A stretch of DNA of 64,000 bases from Flavobacterium urumqiense (lineage in GTDB: Bacteria; Bacteroidota; Bacteroidia; Flavobacteriales; Flavobacteriaceae). A program made the position numbers and the translations under genes. The notes beneath the pieces were generated by a model. The model saw only the letters and a list, made by a program, of their open reading frames with translations. It was not told the DNA's origin and searched no databases. The stretch covers positions 1 through 64,000 of the forward strand of contig NZ_FNVP01000008.1 in NCBI RefSeq assembly GCF_900108015.1, written 5' to 3'. How positions within the stretch are numbered: the first letter of the stretch is position 1; each line of letters opens with the position of its first letter. Below, in pieces: positions 33,089-42,169 of the stretch.

Positions 33089-33193
33089 CTAAGGGGTAGT
33101 AGTTGTTGTAGTTGTAAATGTAGAAGTAACAGAAATGGCAACCCGAATTTGAGTTGTTATCGAAGATTGATATGTGGTTCTGTTAGCTGTCAT
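33089..33193 (-). CDS. thrL: Threonine-rich leader peptide of thrABC
   Basis: A 34-codon frame from ATG at 33193 to TAG at 33089. It starts MTANRTTYQSSITTQ and ends VTSTFTTTTTTTP: 14 of 34 residues are Thr, with seven Thr codons in a row just before the last Pro, plus three Ile and two Val. Threonine is the product of the operon and the precursor of isoleucine. It lies 107 bases before thrA, with mutually exclusive hairpins in between, as in ribosome-mediated attenuators. The name is given by role; there is no sequence relation to the enterobacterial thrL that I can show. A TACTTTTG box lies 11 bases upstream. Confidence 0.75.
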   Translation of the reverse strand: MTANRTTYQSSITTQIRVAISVTSTFTTTTTTTP

Positions 33194-33203
33194 TATTGTT
33201 TTT

Positions 33204-33211
33204 CAAAAGTA
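33204..33211 (-). promoter_or_regulatory. Candidate -7 box of the thr operon
   Basis: TACTTTTG on the minus strand (33211-33204) fits TAnnTTTG. Transcription would start only a few bases before the leader ATG. No TTTG is visible at the usual distance upstream. Confidence 0.45.
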
Positions 33212-33653
33212 CAGTTTTTTGTAAAAAAAAGGAACACTTAATCCTTTTTTTGCGAATATTTTAAAAATTCAATTGCAATTTGATGAAAATTAGATATTGT
33301 TTAATATACAAGCTGTTTATCGGAGCTATTCTTAAAATTGTTGAAAATTTCAAAGCTATTTATGAGTAGTTTAAAGTTCTTTTTTTATGCATAAATGTAA
33401 ACTTTAGATCCTTTTAGACCAGATAGCTTTAAATTTTCTAATTTTAAAATAAATGGGTTGAAATTTTTAGACTGTAGATGATAATCATTTGAAAATAAAT
33501 ATGAAGAGCTTTAAAGAATAATAGTAAAAATAGGATTATTTGAATGAAATCTATTAATTGCACTTTTTTAGATATGATTTTTAAATTATCAATAAAATAT
33601 GTTGCTTTTTAATATTGATTTATTGAATTTTGGACAATCAAACACAACTTGAA
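33212..33653. other. Long AT-rich intergenic region between divergent thr operon and hutH
   Basis: About 440 bases at the divergent boundary. I see no open frame, tRNA or clear hairpin. It must hold the promoters of both sides, but apart from the thr -7 box no convincing Bacteroidota promoter pair was found for hutH. Confidence 0.5.
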
Positions 33654-35168
33654 ATGGACAATACACATTATATAAGTACAGCCGTACTTTCTTTAGAAAC
33701 TTTGCATGAAATTATCGCTCACCATAAATCGCTGGAGTTGTCTGATGAGGCAAAAATTAATATTCAGAAATGCAGGGACTATTTAGATAAAAAAATGGAG
33801 ATGAACTCAGCACCCCTTTATGGAATAAATACTGGTTTTGGATCTCTTTGTAATGTGAAAATTTCAAACGAAAATTTGTCAAAACTTCAGGAAAACCTTG
33901 TGAAATCACATTCTTGTGGAACAGGTGAAGAAGTGCCAAATGAAATTGTTAAACTGATGTTGTTACTTAAAATTCAATCTTTGAGTTATGGTCATTCAGG
34001 AATACAATTGCAGACAGTCGAACGTTTGATTGCATTTTATAATAATGATATTTTACCTGTCATATATACGCAAGGTTCTCTGGGAGCCTCAGGTGATTTA
34101 GCTCCATTAGCGCATTTGTCATTGCCTTTATTGGGTGAAGGTGATGTATTTTTTGAAGGAAAGAAAGTCCATTCTAGTGAAGTTTTAAAACATTTCGATT
34201 GGGAGCCCATCGTTTTAAAATCCAAAGAAGGTCTGGCTTTATTGAACGGGACTCAATTCATGAGTGCTTATGGCGCACACATATTAATGAAAGCTAATAA
34301 ATTCTCTTATTTGGCAGATTTAATAGGTGCGATTTCTCTTGAAGGATTCGATGGAAGAATGGAACCTTTTAATGAGTTAATCCATTTTATCAGACCTCAT
34401 AAAGGACAAATTGTAACTGCCAATCGTATAAAAGGTATTCTTGAAGGCAGTGAAATTATTGAGCAAGAAAAAAAACATGTTCAAGATCCGTATTCTTTCA
34501 GATGTATGCCGCAGGTTCACGGTGCATCAAAAGACGCTATTGATTATGTAAAAAAAGTTTTTAAAACAGAAATCAATTCAGTAACGGATAATCCTAATAT
34601 ATTTATTGAAAGTGACCAAATCATTTCGGGAGGTAATTTTCATGGACAACCTTTGGCATTAGCATTGGATTTCGTGGCAATTGCTTTGGCTGAATTAGGA
34701 AGTATTTCTGAAAGAAGAACCTATCAACTGATTTCAGGTTTGCGAAGTCTTCCCGCATTTTTGGTCGATAATCCAGGTTTGAATTCGGGATTAATGATTC
34801 CACAATATACAGCTGCCAGTATTGCAAGTCAAAATAAACAATTGGCTACCCCTGCAAGCGTTGATAGCATCGTCTCTAGTAACGGACAGGAAGATCATGT
34901 GAGTATGGGAGCAAATGCAGCTACAAAAGCGTTGCGAGTTATGGACAATTTAGAGCGAATATTAGCTATTGAATTAATGAATGCTTCCCAAGCTATTGAA
35001 TATAGAAGACCGTTACAATCAAGTGATTTTATCGAAATGTTTTTAGGTGCATATCGGGAAGAAGTTCCATTGGTAAAAGAAGATCGAATTTTGCATTATG
35101 ATATAGAAAAATCAGTCGCTTTTTTGAATAGTTTTCAGATTGAAGATGATTTGTTAACATTATTATAA
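33654..35168 (+). CDS. hutH: Histidine ammonia-lyase
   Basis: A lyase of 504 residues from the ATG at 33654. The self-formed MIO cofactor comes from Ala-Ser-Gly in GSLGASGDLAPLAH (about residue 146). The active-site Tyr is in PLYGINTGFGSL, and the selectivity position reads SH in LVKSHSCGTGE, which is the histidine-lyase pattern rather than the tyrosine- or phenylalanine-lyase one. It converts histidine to urocanate. An upstream TTG at 33630 would add eight residues without support. No other hut gene lies in the window, so it is either an isolated catabolic gene or serves another pathway. Next, 47 bases on, is a phosphate uptake pair. Confidence 0.88.
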   Translation: MDNTHYISTAVLSLETLHEIIAHHKSLELSDEAKINIQKCRDYLDKKMEMNSAPLYGINTGFGSLCNVKISNENLSKLQENLVKSHSCGTGEEVPNEIVKLMLLLKIQSLSYGHSGIQLQTVERLIAFYNNDILPVIYTQGSLGASGDLAPLAHLSLPLLGEGDVFFEGKKVHSSEVLKHFDWEPIVLKSKEGLALLNGTQFMSAYGAHILMKANKFSYLADLIGAISLEGFDGRMEPFNELIHFIRPHKGQIVTANRIKGILEGSEIIEQEKKHVQDPYSFRCMPQVHGASKDAIDYVKKVFKTEINSVTDNPNIFIESDQIISGGNFHGQPLALALDFVAIALAELGSISERRTYQLISGLRSLPAFLVDNPGLNSGLMIPQYTAASIASQNKQLATPASVDSIVSSNGQEDHVSMGANAATKALRVMDNLERILAIELMNASQAIEYRRPLQSSDFIEMFLGAYREEVPLVKEDRILHYDIEKSVAFLNSFQIEDDLLTLL

Positions 35169-35215
35169 AATTAGCATAAAATAAAAAATTAATTTTACAA
35201 TCTAAAATTATTAAA

Positions 35216-35860
35216 ATGTCATTAAACAGTATTTTCCAATTTTTGGTTCCTAAAGACAAGAAATTCTTTCCCCTTTTTGAAGAAGCTTCAAGTAATTTAA
35301 TTGAATTAGCTTCCAACTTGCACGAAGCCGTAAATCTTCCGTTGAAGGAGCGTGAAGTTCTTTTTGAAAAAATAGATGCATTAGAGCAAAAAGGAGAAGA
35401 CATAACACGTCAAACCAATCTTGAGTTGAGTAGAAATTTCATTACACCATTTGACAGAGAAGACATCCATTCATTAATTACTTCAATTGACAATGTGGCT
35501 GATTATCTTCATGGAGCTGCTAGTAGAATGCGATTATATCAAGTAGATAAAATTACAAAGTCTATTAGAAAATTGACAGAAATCAATCTTGAAGCCTGCC
35601 AAAATATAGATATTGCTGTAAAAGAACTTAGGAATCTAAAAAATATTAAGAAGATTACTGATGCTTGTGCACAAATAAATAAGCTGGAGAATAAATCAGA
35701 TAATGTTTATAATAAAGCTGTTTTCGAAATTTTTGAAAATGAAACGGATGTAAAAAACATTATTAAGTATAAAGAAGTGTTGTCAGTTTTAGAATCAGCA
35801 ACTGATAAATGTAAGAGTGTAGCAGGTGTTCTGGAATCAATTTCTGTAAAACATTCTTAA
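35216..35860 (+). CDS. DUF47 family protein (PhoU-like partner of phosphate permease)
   Basis: A 214-residue all-helical protein of the DUF47/PhoU-like family (TIGR00153 type): FPLFEEASSNLIELASNLHEAV, LEQKGEDITRQTNLELSRNFITPFDREDIHSLI and ISSIDNVADYLHGAA. The conserved FITPFDREDI block is the family hallmark. Such proteins accompany PiT-type phosphate permeases and are thought to regulate them from the cytoplasm. Here the permease gene follows after 21 bases, so the pair forms an operon. Length and start (MSLNSIFQF) are normal. Confidence 0.92.
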   Translation: MSLNSIFQFLVPKDKKFFPLFEEASSNLIELASNLHEAVNLPLKEREVLFEKIDALEQKGEDITRQTNLELSRNFITPFDREDIHSLITSIDNVADYLHGAASRMRLYQVDKITKSIRKLTEINLEACQNIDIAVKELRNLKNIKKITDACAQINKLENKSDNVYNKAVFEIFENETDVKNIIKYKEVLSVLESATDKCKSVAGVLESISVKHS

Positions 35861-35881
35861 TTTCTCAACTAAAAGATCATT

Positions 35882-37228
35882 ATGACTTTACTTATTGTTA
35901 TTATAGTTTTGGCTTTAATCTTTGATTATATAAATGGTTTTCATGATGCTGCCAACGCTATAGCTACAGTTGTTGCTACGAAAGTTTTAACTCCTTTTCA
36001 AGCGGTAATTTGGGCCGCATTTTTTAACTTTTTAGCTTATTGGGTTTTTGGTCTTGGAGTTGCAAATACAGTCGCAAAAACAGCTGAAACCAGTGAAATT
36101 AATCTTGTTGTTATTCTCGCAGGAGTTATTGCGGCAATTATCTGGAATTTAATTACTTGGTGGCAAGGAATTCCTTCCAGTTCTTCACATACATTGATCG
36201 GTGGTTTTGCAGGAGCTGCATTGGCACATGCTATTGCTGTTCACGGATTTGCGGATTACACAATTCTTGAAGAAGGTGTTGTGCATACGCGACACTGGTA
36301 TAATATTGTGAGTTGGTACAAAGCAGGTAAAGATGGTGGAATGCCGTCTGGGGTTTTTATCATTGTTGCTTTTATTGTTTTGGCGCCGTTATTAGGAGCT
36401 CTTATTTCTTATTTAATTTCAATATGGCTTTTAAACGCATCTAAAAAGAATATTTTCCCTAAAATTTTCACGTTATCCCTAATGGTCTTGACAATTTGGT
36501 TTGTGCAAGGTCAGATGGTAAATTATGCAGATATTGAGAAACCTCGTTTTGATTCTCATTTTTGGAGTGTTGTTTTTGAATCTCATAACATCAAATGGTT
36601 TTTAGTTGCATTTATCATTTTAACAGTAAGTTTGTTTTGTTTGATATTTAGCAGTTTAAATTTACACCAAGCCACATCCTGGTTGAAGAAGATGCAATTG
36701 ATTTCCTCTGCTGCTTTTAGTTTAGGACATGGTGGAAACGATTCGCAAAAAGTTATGGGAATTATTGCTGCGGCTGTTGCGGTTTATATAAACACCAGCG
36801 GAGCAAATATAATAACTCTCCCAGAATGGTTACAAGTAGTGTTGCCTAATGAGGATTTAAATATAAAAGGCACTATGCCAGGTTGGATTCCATTAGCTTG
36901 TTATACTGCAATTGCAATTGGTACTTTAAGTGGCGGCTGGAAAATTGTAAAAACGATGGGCTCCAAAATCACTAAAGTTACTTCTTTTGAAGGAGTCGCT
37001 GCAGAAACTGCAGGTGCATTAACCTTATATTTCACGGAACATTTTAAAGTCCCTGTCAGTACAACACATACTATTACAGGATCGATAATTGGAGTAGGGC
37101 TAACTAAAAGAATTTCAGCAGTACGCTGGGGAATGACAGTAAGTTTGTTATGGGCGTGGGTTTTAACTATTCCGATTTCAGCGATTCTAGCGGGATTAGT
37201 ATATTACGCTTTAAGTTTATTTCTTTAA
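35882..37228 (+). CDS. PiT-family inorganic phosphate transporter
   Basis: A 448-residue membrane protein with about ten helices. Both PiT signature repeats are present: FDYINGFHDAANAIATVVATK near the start and FSLGHGGNDSQKVMGII (about 280-296), plus PSSSSHTLIGGFAGA and its echo PVSTTHTITGSIIGVG. These proteins import phosphate with protons or sodium across the inner membrane. A central loop of about 100 residues between the halves is usual. It follows the DUF47 gene and ends in a strong bidirectional terminator. Confidence 0.94.
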   Translation: MTLLIVIIVLALIFDYINGFHDAANAIATVVATKVLTPFQAVIWAAFFNFLAYWVFGLGVANTVAKTAETSEINLVVILAGVIAAIIWNLITWWQGIPSSSSHTLIGGFAGAALAHAIAVHGFADYTILEEGVVHTRHWYNIVSWYKAGKDGGMPSGVFIIVAFIVLAPLLGALISYLISIWLLNASKKNIFPKIFTLSLMVLTIWFVQGQMVNYADIEKPRFDSHFWSVVFESHNIKWFLVAFIILTVSLFCLIFSSLNLHQATSWLKKMQLISSAAFSLGHGGNDSQKVMGIIAAAVAVYINTSGANIITLPEWLQVVLPNEDLNIKGTMPGWIPLACYTAIAIGTLSGGWKIVKTMGSKITKVTSFEGVAAETAGALTLYFTEHFKVPVSTTHTITGSIIGVGLTKRISAVRWGMTVSLLWAWVLTIPISAILAGLVYYALSLFL

Positions 37229-37237
37229 AAATATATA

Positions 37238-37291
37238 TTTGAATTCATAAAAAAACCATTCCTCAGCGAATGTTTTTTTTATGAATTCAAA
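37238..37291. terminator. Bidirectional terminator after the phosphate permease
   Basis: TTTGAATTCATAAAAAAA and its complement flank CATTC-CTCAGC-GAATG, giving a stem of over 20 pairs with A/T arms at both ends; it separates convergent genes. Confidence 0.88.
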
Positions 37292-37327
37292 TAATAGTAT
37301 CAGGCTTGAAAATTGTAAGAACGAGCT

Positions 37328-37837
37328 CTAAACTATAATTTTTTTTCTTCTGATTTTTCTTTTATAATGTGTTTGTTTAAGGTTTTTATCGCCAGAAATG
37401 ATACTAATATTCCCATCGATTTCTAACATGGCCAATTTTACATCTTTATAATTTTCTACGCCATGTTCGCGCATAGCTTCTTTTAGTTCGTCAGCAGTAA
37501 TATTTAATTTACTTAAAGATTTAAAATCTAAGTTTCCGTCATGAATTAAGATTTCTGGTTTTTCCTGCATAAAATCACTAAAACCTTTATACTTGTACAT
37601 CAATTTCTTCAACACAAAATTGATAAAGAAAAGCACAGTTGCAGCCGATAATCCCCCTAAAAGAGAAGTGTCTTTACCGACCATGGCATTTTGCACAGAG
37701 TTACTAATCAATAAAATTAGTATCACATCGGCAGTATTTAATTGTGATAATTCTTTCTTTCCAAAAATCCGTAAAGCGATAATCATAAAAAAATAAACAG
37801 ATATGCTTCTAAGTATAATGTCAATATATGTATTCAT
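37328..37837 (-). CDS. DUF421 domain-containing membrane protein
   Basis: A 169-residue protein of the YetF/DUF421 family. Three predicted membrane helices occupy about residues 5-85 (SISVYFFMIIALRIFGKKELSQLN, TADVILILLISNSVQNAMVG, LGGLSAATVLFFINFVLKKL). They are followed by a small cytoplasmic domain with PEILIHDGNL and the family motif TADELKEAMREHGVENYKDVKLAMLEIDGNISII. The role is not established. It starts 20 bases after the stop of the RimB-RimK fusion gene, so the two form a unit. Length is shorter than the Bacillus proteins but usual for Bacteroidota. Confidence 0.88.
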   Translation of the reverse strand: MNTYIDIILRSISVYFFMIIALRIFGKKELSQLNTADVILILLISNSVQNAMVGKDTSLLGGLSAATVLFFINFVLKKLMYKYKGFSDFMQEKPEILIHDGNLDFKSLSKLNITADELKEAMREHGVENYKDVKLAMLEIDGNISIISGDKNLKQTHYKRKIRRKKIIV

Positions 37838-37857
37838 TTTTAATGACTATAAATTAG

Positions 37858-39228
37858 TTAACCCAATTTGAAATTCTTCTCAATGGCTCTTATCATTTCG
37901 CCTGCAATATCTTTGTTAGTAGCACCCTCAATACCTTCTAGTCCAGGTGAAGAATTTACTTCTAATAATAAAGGTCCTTTTGCAGAGCGAATAATATCGA
38001 CTCCTGCAACCTTTAAATCCATGGCTTTAGCAGCTTTAATTGCAATGCGTTTTTCTTCACTAGTAACTTTTATGATGGACGCCGTCCCCCCAAGATGGAT
38101 ATTGGCTCTAAACTCACCTGGCATCGCTTCGCGTTGAATCGCAGCTACCACTTTACCATCAATTACAAAACAACGAATATCTTTCCCGTTAGCTTCTTTA
38201 ATGAATTCCTGAACTAAAATATTGGCATTTAAACTTTTGAAAGCATTAATAACACTTTCAGCTGCTTTTTTTGTCTCCGCCAATACCACTCCTTTTCCCT
38301 GGGTACCTTCAAGTAATTTTACAATCAGGGGAGAACCTCCAACCATCTTTATCAGATCGTTGGTATCTAAAGGGGAATTTGCAAAACCAGTGGTAGGAAT
38401 ATCAACACCATGATTCAGTAATAATTGCAATGAATATAATTTGTCTCGCGATTGCGTGATTGCCGTCGAAGAATTTAAACAAAAAACTTTTAAAGCTTCA
38501 AATTGACGAGTCAAAGCGCAACCATAAAATGTGATGCTGGGGCGAATTCTAGGGATAATAGCATCAAATTGATTTAAAATTTTTCCGCCACGATAATGTA
38601 TTTCTGGTGTTTTTGCATCTAACTTCATATAGCATTCCTTGATATTCAAAAAGTGCATTTCATGACCACGCATTTCACCCGCTTCCATAATTCTTTTATT
38701 ACTATACAATTCAGGATTACTGGCCAAAAGACCAATTCGTAAACCAGAGCTTGCTTTTTCGGAATTTTTATAAAGTTCCTTCAGATTTTCACTTGTGGGT
38801 TGTCCTAAAAGATATTTTTGTTCCGGATCAACAAGAACTCTGCCGCTCATGGCTTCACGCCCTAAAAGCATTCTGAAACCCATTGAATCTCTATTGGTCA
38901 AAGTCATTTCTATTGGCCATATCGAATCACCAATTTTCAAATTGGTTTGAATAACATAGCGCTGCTCTCTAAATCCACTGGAACTCTTTACAATACGTTT
39001 GTCAACCAAAGGGGCTTCACAATGAATCACCGTTTTTAGGTTATTTTGAATAGGGTTGATATCAAATTTTACCCAATTGTTTTCATTCTTGATAAATGGG
39101 GCAATATTTATTGCGTGTAAAGCAGATGTTTTAGCACCTGAATCGACACGTGCTTTTATTGTTGGAATTCCTAATTCAGGGAATGAACACCATTCTTCGC
39201 TACCCAAGATGACTTTGTTTTGAGACAT
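37858..39228 (-). CDS. Fusion of RimB-like zinc protease and RimK-type glutamate ligase
   Basis: A 456-residue two-domain protein. Residues 1-145 match the ATP-dependent zinc protease (RimB, PF05618) fold: [31 protein letters not shown] and [18 protein letters not shown]. Residues 160-456 are RimK, an ATP-grasp ligase: [67 protein letters not shown] and [14 protein letters not shown] with the Mg-binding Glu and Asn. RimK adds glutamates to ribosomal protein S6 and RimB is thought to trim or regulate this; in many bacteria the two are separate genes. The DUF421 gene follows after 20 bases. Confidence 0.9.
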   Translation of the reverse strand: MSQNKVILGSEEWCSFPELGIPTIKARVDSGAKTSALHAINIAPFIKNENNWVKFDINPIQNNLKTVIHCEAPLVDKRIVKSSSGFREQRYVIQTNLKIGDSIWPIEMTLTNRDSMGFRMLLGREAMSGRVLVDPEQKYLLGQPTSENLKELYKNSEKASSGLRIGLLASNPELYSNKRIMEAGEMRGHEMHFLNIKECYMKLDAKTPEIHYRGGKILNQFDAIIPRIRPSITFYGCALTRQFEALKVFCLNSSTAITQSRDKLYSLQLLLNHGVDIPTTGFANSPLDTNDLIKMVGGSPLIVKLLEGTQGKGVVLAETKKAAESVINAFKSLNANILVQEFIKEANGKDIRCFVIDGKVVAAIQREAMPGEFRANIHLGGTASIIKVTSEEKRIAIKAAKAMDLKVAGVDIIRSAKGPLLLEVNSSPGLEGIEGATNKDIAGEMIRAIEKNFKLG

Positions 39229-39309
39229 AAATTGATTTTATTTAACCTATTTTTTTAAAATCAAATGTAAATATTTGTTTTCGAAAAAATAAGAATTTGT
39301 GTAAAGAAT

Positions 39310-39342
39310 AAACCCGCTATGTTATAAAAACGTAACGGGTTT
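39310..39342 (-). terminator. Terminator after clpC
   Basis: AAACCC pairs with GGGTTT and GTTA with TAAC, with an asymmetric bulge, 25 bases after the clpC stop on the minus strand. Confidence 0.65.
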
Positions 39343-39366
39343 ATTAATATTTAAAGTTGAGATAAA

Positions 39367-41913
39367 CTATAGATTGGTTGGTTCACCAGCCTTATGAACC
39401 TGTACAGTCAGTTCTTGGGCTCCATCTTCAATATCCATAAAAATTTCATCGCCAGAAGCAATTTTTGAAGTAATAATTTCTTCAGCAAGTGCATCTTCAA
39501 CATATTTTTGAATGGCTCTTTTTAATGGTCTGGCGCCAAATTGTCTATCAAATCCTTTATCTGCAATAAAAGCTTTGGCTTTATCAGATAAACTTAATTG
39601 ATAACCCAATTCTGCAACACGAGCAAATAATTTTTTCAATTCGATTTCAATAATCAAATCAATATCATGTTTTTCTAAAGCGTTGAATACAATTACATCA
39701 TCAATTCTGTTTAGGAATTCTGGAGCAAAAGTTTTTTTCAACGCATTTTCGATGATACTTTTCGAATTATCATCGGCCTGTGCAACTTTGGCAGCAGTGC
39801 CAAAACCAACTCCTTGTCCAAAATCTTTTAATTGTCTGGCTCCAACATTGGAAGTCATAATAATTATAGTGTTTTTGAAATCAATTTTTCTACCTAAACT
39901 ATCAGTTAAATAACCATCATCAAGAACCTGCAATAACATATTGAAAACATCAGGATGCGCCTTCTCAATCTCATCTAAGAGTACGACACAATATGGTTTT
40001 CTTCTAACTTTCTCTGTTAATTGTCCACCTTCTTCATAACCTACATATCCGGGAGGCGCACCAACAAGTCTGGAGATAGAAAATTTCTCCATGTATTCGC
40101 TCATGTCAATACGAATCAATGCATCTTCAGAATCGAATAATTCTTTTGCCAATACTTTTGCTAATTGTGTTTTACCAACACCAGTTTGTCCTAAGAAAAT
40201 AAAAGAACCAATTGGTCGGTTCGGATCTTTTAATCCGGCGCGATTTCTTTGGATAGAACGAGCAATTTTCATTACTGCTTCTTTCTGTCCAATAACCTTA
40301 CCTTCAATGAGTTCTGGCAATTTAGCAAGTTTGTTACTTTCGGTTTGAGCAATACGGTTTACCGGGATACCTGTCATCATAGAAACTACATCAGCAACGT
40401 TATCTTCAGTAACTTCAATTCTGTTATTTTTGGCATCTTCTTCCCATTGTTCTTGGGCAATTGCTAAATCTTTTTCTATGCGTTTTTCATCATCACGAAG
40501 TTTAGCTGCCTCTTCATATTTCTGTTTTTTGACTACAACATTTTTTAATTCTCGAACATCATCTAACTGGCGTTCTAGATCCAATATCGCTTTTGGAACT
40601 TCAATGTTTGTGATGTGAACTCTTGAACCTGCTTCGTCTAATGCATCAATAGCTTTGTCCGGTAAGAAACGTTCCGACATATATCTGTCCGTTAGTTTCA
40701 CACAAGCTTCAATTGCTTCTTGTGAATAAGTAACATTATGATGATCTTCGTATTTATTTTTGATATTATTCAAAATTGTAATCGTTTCCGCAACTGAGGT
40801 TGGTTCAACAATTATTTTTTGAAAACGTCTTTCTAATGCGCCATCTTTTTCTATGTATTGTCTGTATTCGTCTAAGGTTGTTGCGCCAATACATTGAATT
40901 TCACCTCTTGCTAAAGCAGGTTTAAACATATTTGAAGCGTCCAAAGAACCAGTTGCACCACCAGCACCAACTATAGTATGAATTTCATCAATAAAAAGAA
41001 TGATATCATCATTTTTTTCTAATTCATTCATCACTGCTTTCATGCGTTCTTCAAACTGTCCTCTGTATTTTGTTCCGGCAACAAGGCTTGCTAAATCTAA
41101 TGTAACAACACGTTTGTTAAACAAGATTCGCGATACTTTCTTTTGAATAATTCGCAAAGCTAAACCTTCAGCAATAGCAGATTTTCCTACTCCAGGTTCT
41201 CCTATAAGTAGTGGATTATTCTTTTTACGACGGCTTAAAATTTGAGAAACACGCTCAATTTCTTTTTCACGTCCTACAACTGGATCTAATTTTCCCTCTT
41301 CGGCCATTTCTGTTAAATCTCTACCAAAATTATCTAAAACTGGCGTTTTAGACTTTTTGTTTGATTTATTGGCGGGATTATTAAAAGTTCCTTCTTTAAG
41401 ACTGTCATCTTGTCCTGAATCGTCATTATATGATTCGTTTTTTGGCAAGTTTTCTAAAAATTCTTCGTCATTTGGAGTCATATTTAAATATTGTTCTTTA
41501 GCTATATCATAATCAATTTTAAGTTTATTCAATAGCTTGGTTGTTGGATCGTTTTCGTTTCTTAAAATACATAACAATAGATGTGCTGTACTAATTGAAG
41601 AACTCTGAAATACTTTTGCTTCAAGAAAAGTGGTTTTCAGCGCTCGTTCTGCCTGACGTGTCAAATGCAAGTTTTTCTTTTCTACATTGACTTCAACGCT
41701 AGGGCTTGCAGGACTAAGAATTTCTACCTTTTTGCGTAAATAATCCAAATCAACAGATAAGTTATTCAAAATTTGAATTGCTTTTCCATTTCCATCTCTT
41801 AAGATCCCAAGCATCAAGTGTTCTGTTCCTATAAAGTCGTGACCCAATCGTAAAGCTTCCTCTTTACTATAGGTTATAACGTCTTTTACTCTTGGTGAAA
41901 AATTATCATCCAT
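39367..41913 (-). CDS. clpC: ATP-dependent Clp protease ATP-binding subunit ClpC
   Basis: An 848-residue AAA+ unfoldase. It has an N-terminal double repeat (SPRVKDVITYSKEEALRLGH, FIGTEHLMLGILRD), a first ATPase module with Walker A GEPGVGKSAIAEG (about 238) and Walker B IILFIDEIHTIVGAG, a UVR-type middle domain (about residues 455-490, KKQKYEEAAKLRDDEKRIEKDL) that distinguishes ClpC from ClpB, and a second ATPase module with GQTGVGKTQLAKVL and VVLLDEIEKAHPDV. It unfolds proteins for the ClpP peptidase, which is not in the window. It is transcribed alone, divergent from gyrA with 256 bases between them. Confidence 0.95.
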   Translation of the reverse strand: MDDNFSPRVKDVITYSKEEALRLGHDFIGTEHLMLGILRDGNGKAIQILNNLSVDLDYLRKKVEILSPASPSVEVNVEKKNLHLTRQAERALKTTFLEAKVFQSSSISTAHLLLCILRNENDPTTKLLNKLKIDYDIAKEQYLNMTPNDEEFLENLPKNESYNDDSGQDDSLKEGTFNNPANKSNKKSKTPVLDNFGRDLTEMAEEGKLDPVVGREKEIERVSQILSRRKKNNPLLIGEPGVGKSAIAEGLALRIIQKKVSRILFNKRVVTLDLASLVAGTKYRGQFEERMKAVMNELEKNDDIILFIDEIHTIVGAGGATGSLDASNMFKPALARGEIQCIGATTLDEYRQYIEKDGALERRFQKIIVEPTSVAETITILNNIKNKYEDHHNVTYSQEAIEACVKLTDRYMSERFLPDKAIDALDEAGSRVHITNIEVPKAILDLERQLDDVRELKNVVVKKQKYEEAAKLRDDEKRIEKDLAIAQEQWEEDAKNNRIEVTEDNVADVVSMMTGIPVNRIAQTESNKLAKLPELIEGKVIGQKEAVMKIARSIQRNRAGLKDPNRPIGSFIFLGQTGVGKTQLAKVLAKELFDSEDALIRIDMSEYMEKFSISRLVGAPPGYVGYEEGGQLTEKVRRKPYCVVLLDEIEKAHPDVFNMLLQVLDDGYLTDSLGRKIDFKNTIIIMTSNVGARQLKDFGQGVGFGTAAKVAQADDNSKSIIENALKKTFAPEFLNRIDDVIVFNALEKHDIDLIIEIELKKLFARVAELGYQLSLSDKAKAFIADKGFDRQFGARPLKRAIQKYVEDALAEEIITSKIASGDEIFMDIEDGAQELTVQVHKAGEPTNL

Positions 41914-42169
41914 AATATATATTTGATACTGTAAATTTAGTGAATTAGTGATTGAAAAACAAAAATCGTTCCTTTTCCAACTACTGTCAGCTAATAGACA
42001 AAAATATTAATAATATCAGAGTTAAATTTTACATAATTTATTAACTAAAGCGGAAGAAAAATTTGTTAATAAATCATTGAAATAAGTATTCTGAAATAGG
42101 TTCAAAAATTTCAAAAAGACGTATCTTGGCACGTTTTGAAACTAATATAATTTTTTAATATAACAATTT

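Noticed and set aside
33212..33653. Possible riboswitch or second leader upstream of hutH
   Set aside because: No stable stem or conserved motif could be found, and no short frame rich in His was seen on the plus strand.
37084..37228. Idea that the hutH, DUF47 and PiT genes form one operon with a shared function
   Set aside because: They are in the same direction with short gaps, but histidine degradation and phosphate uptake have no known link; the spacing alone does not prove it.
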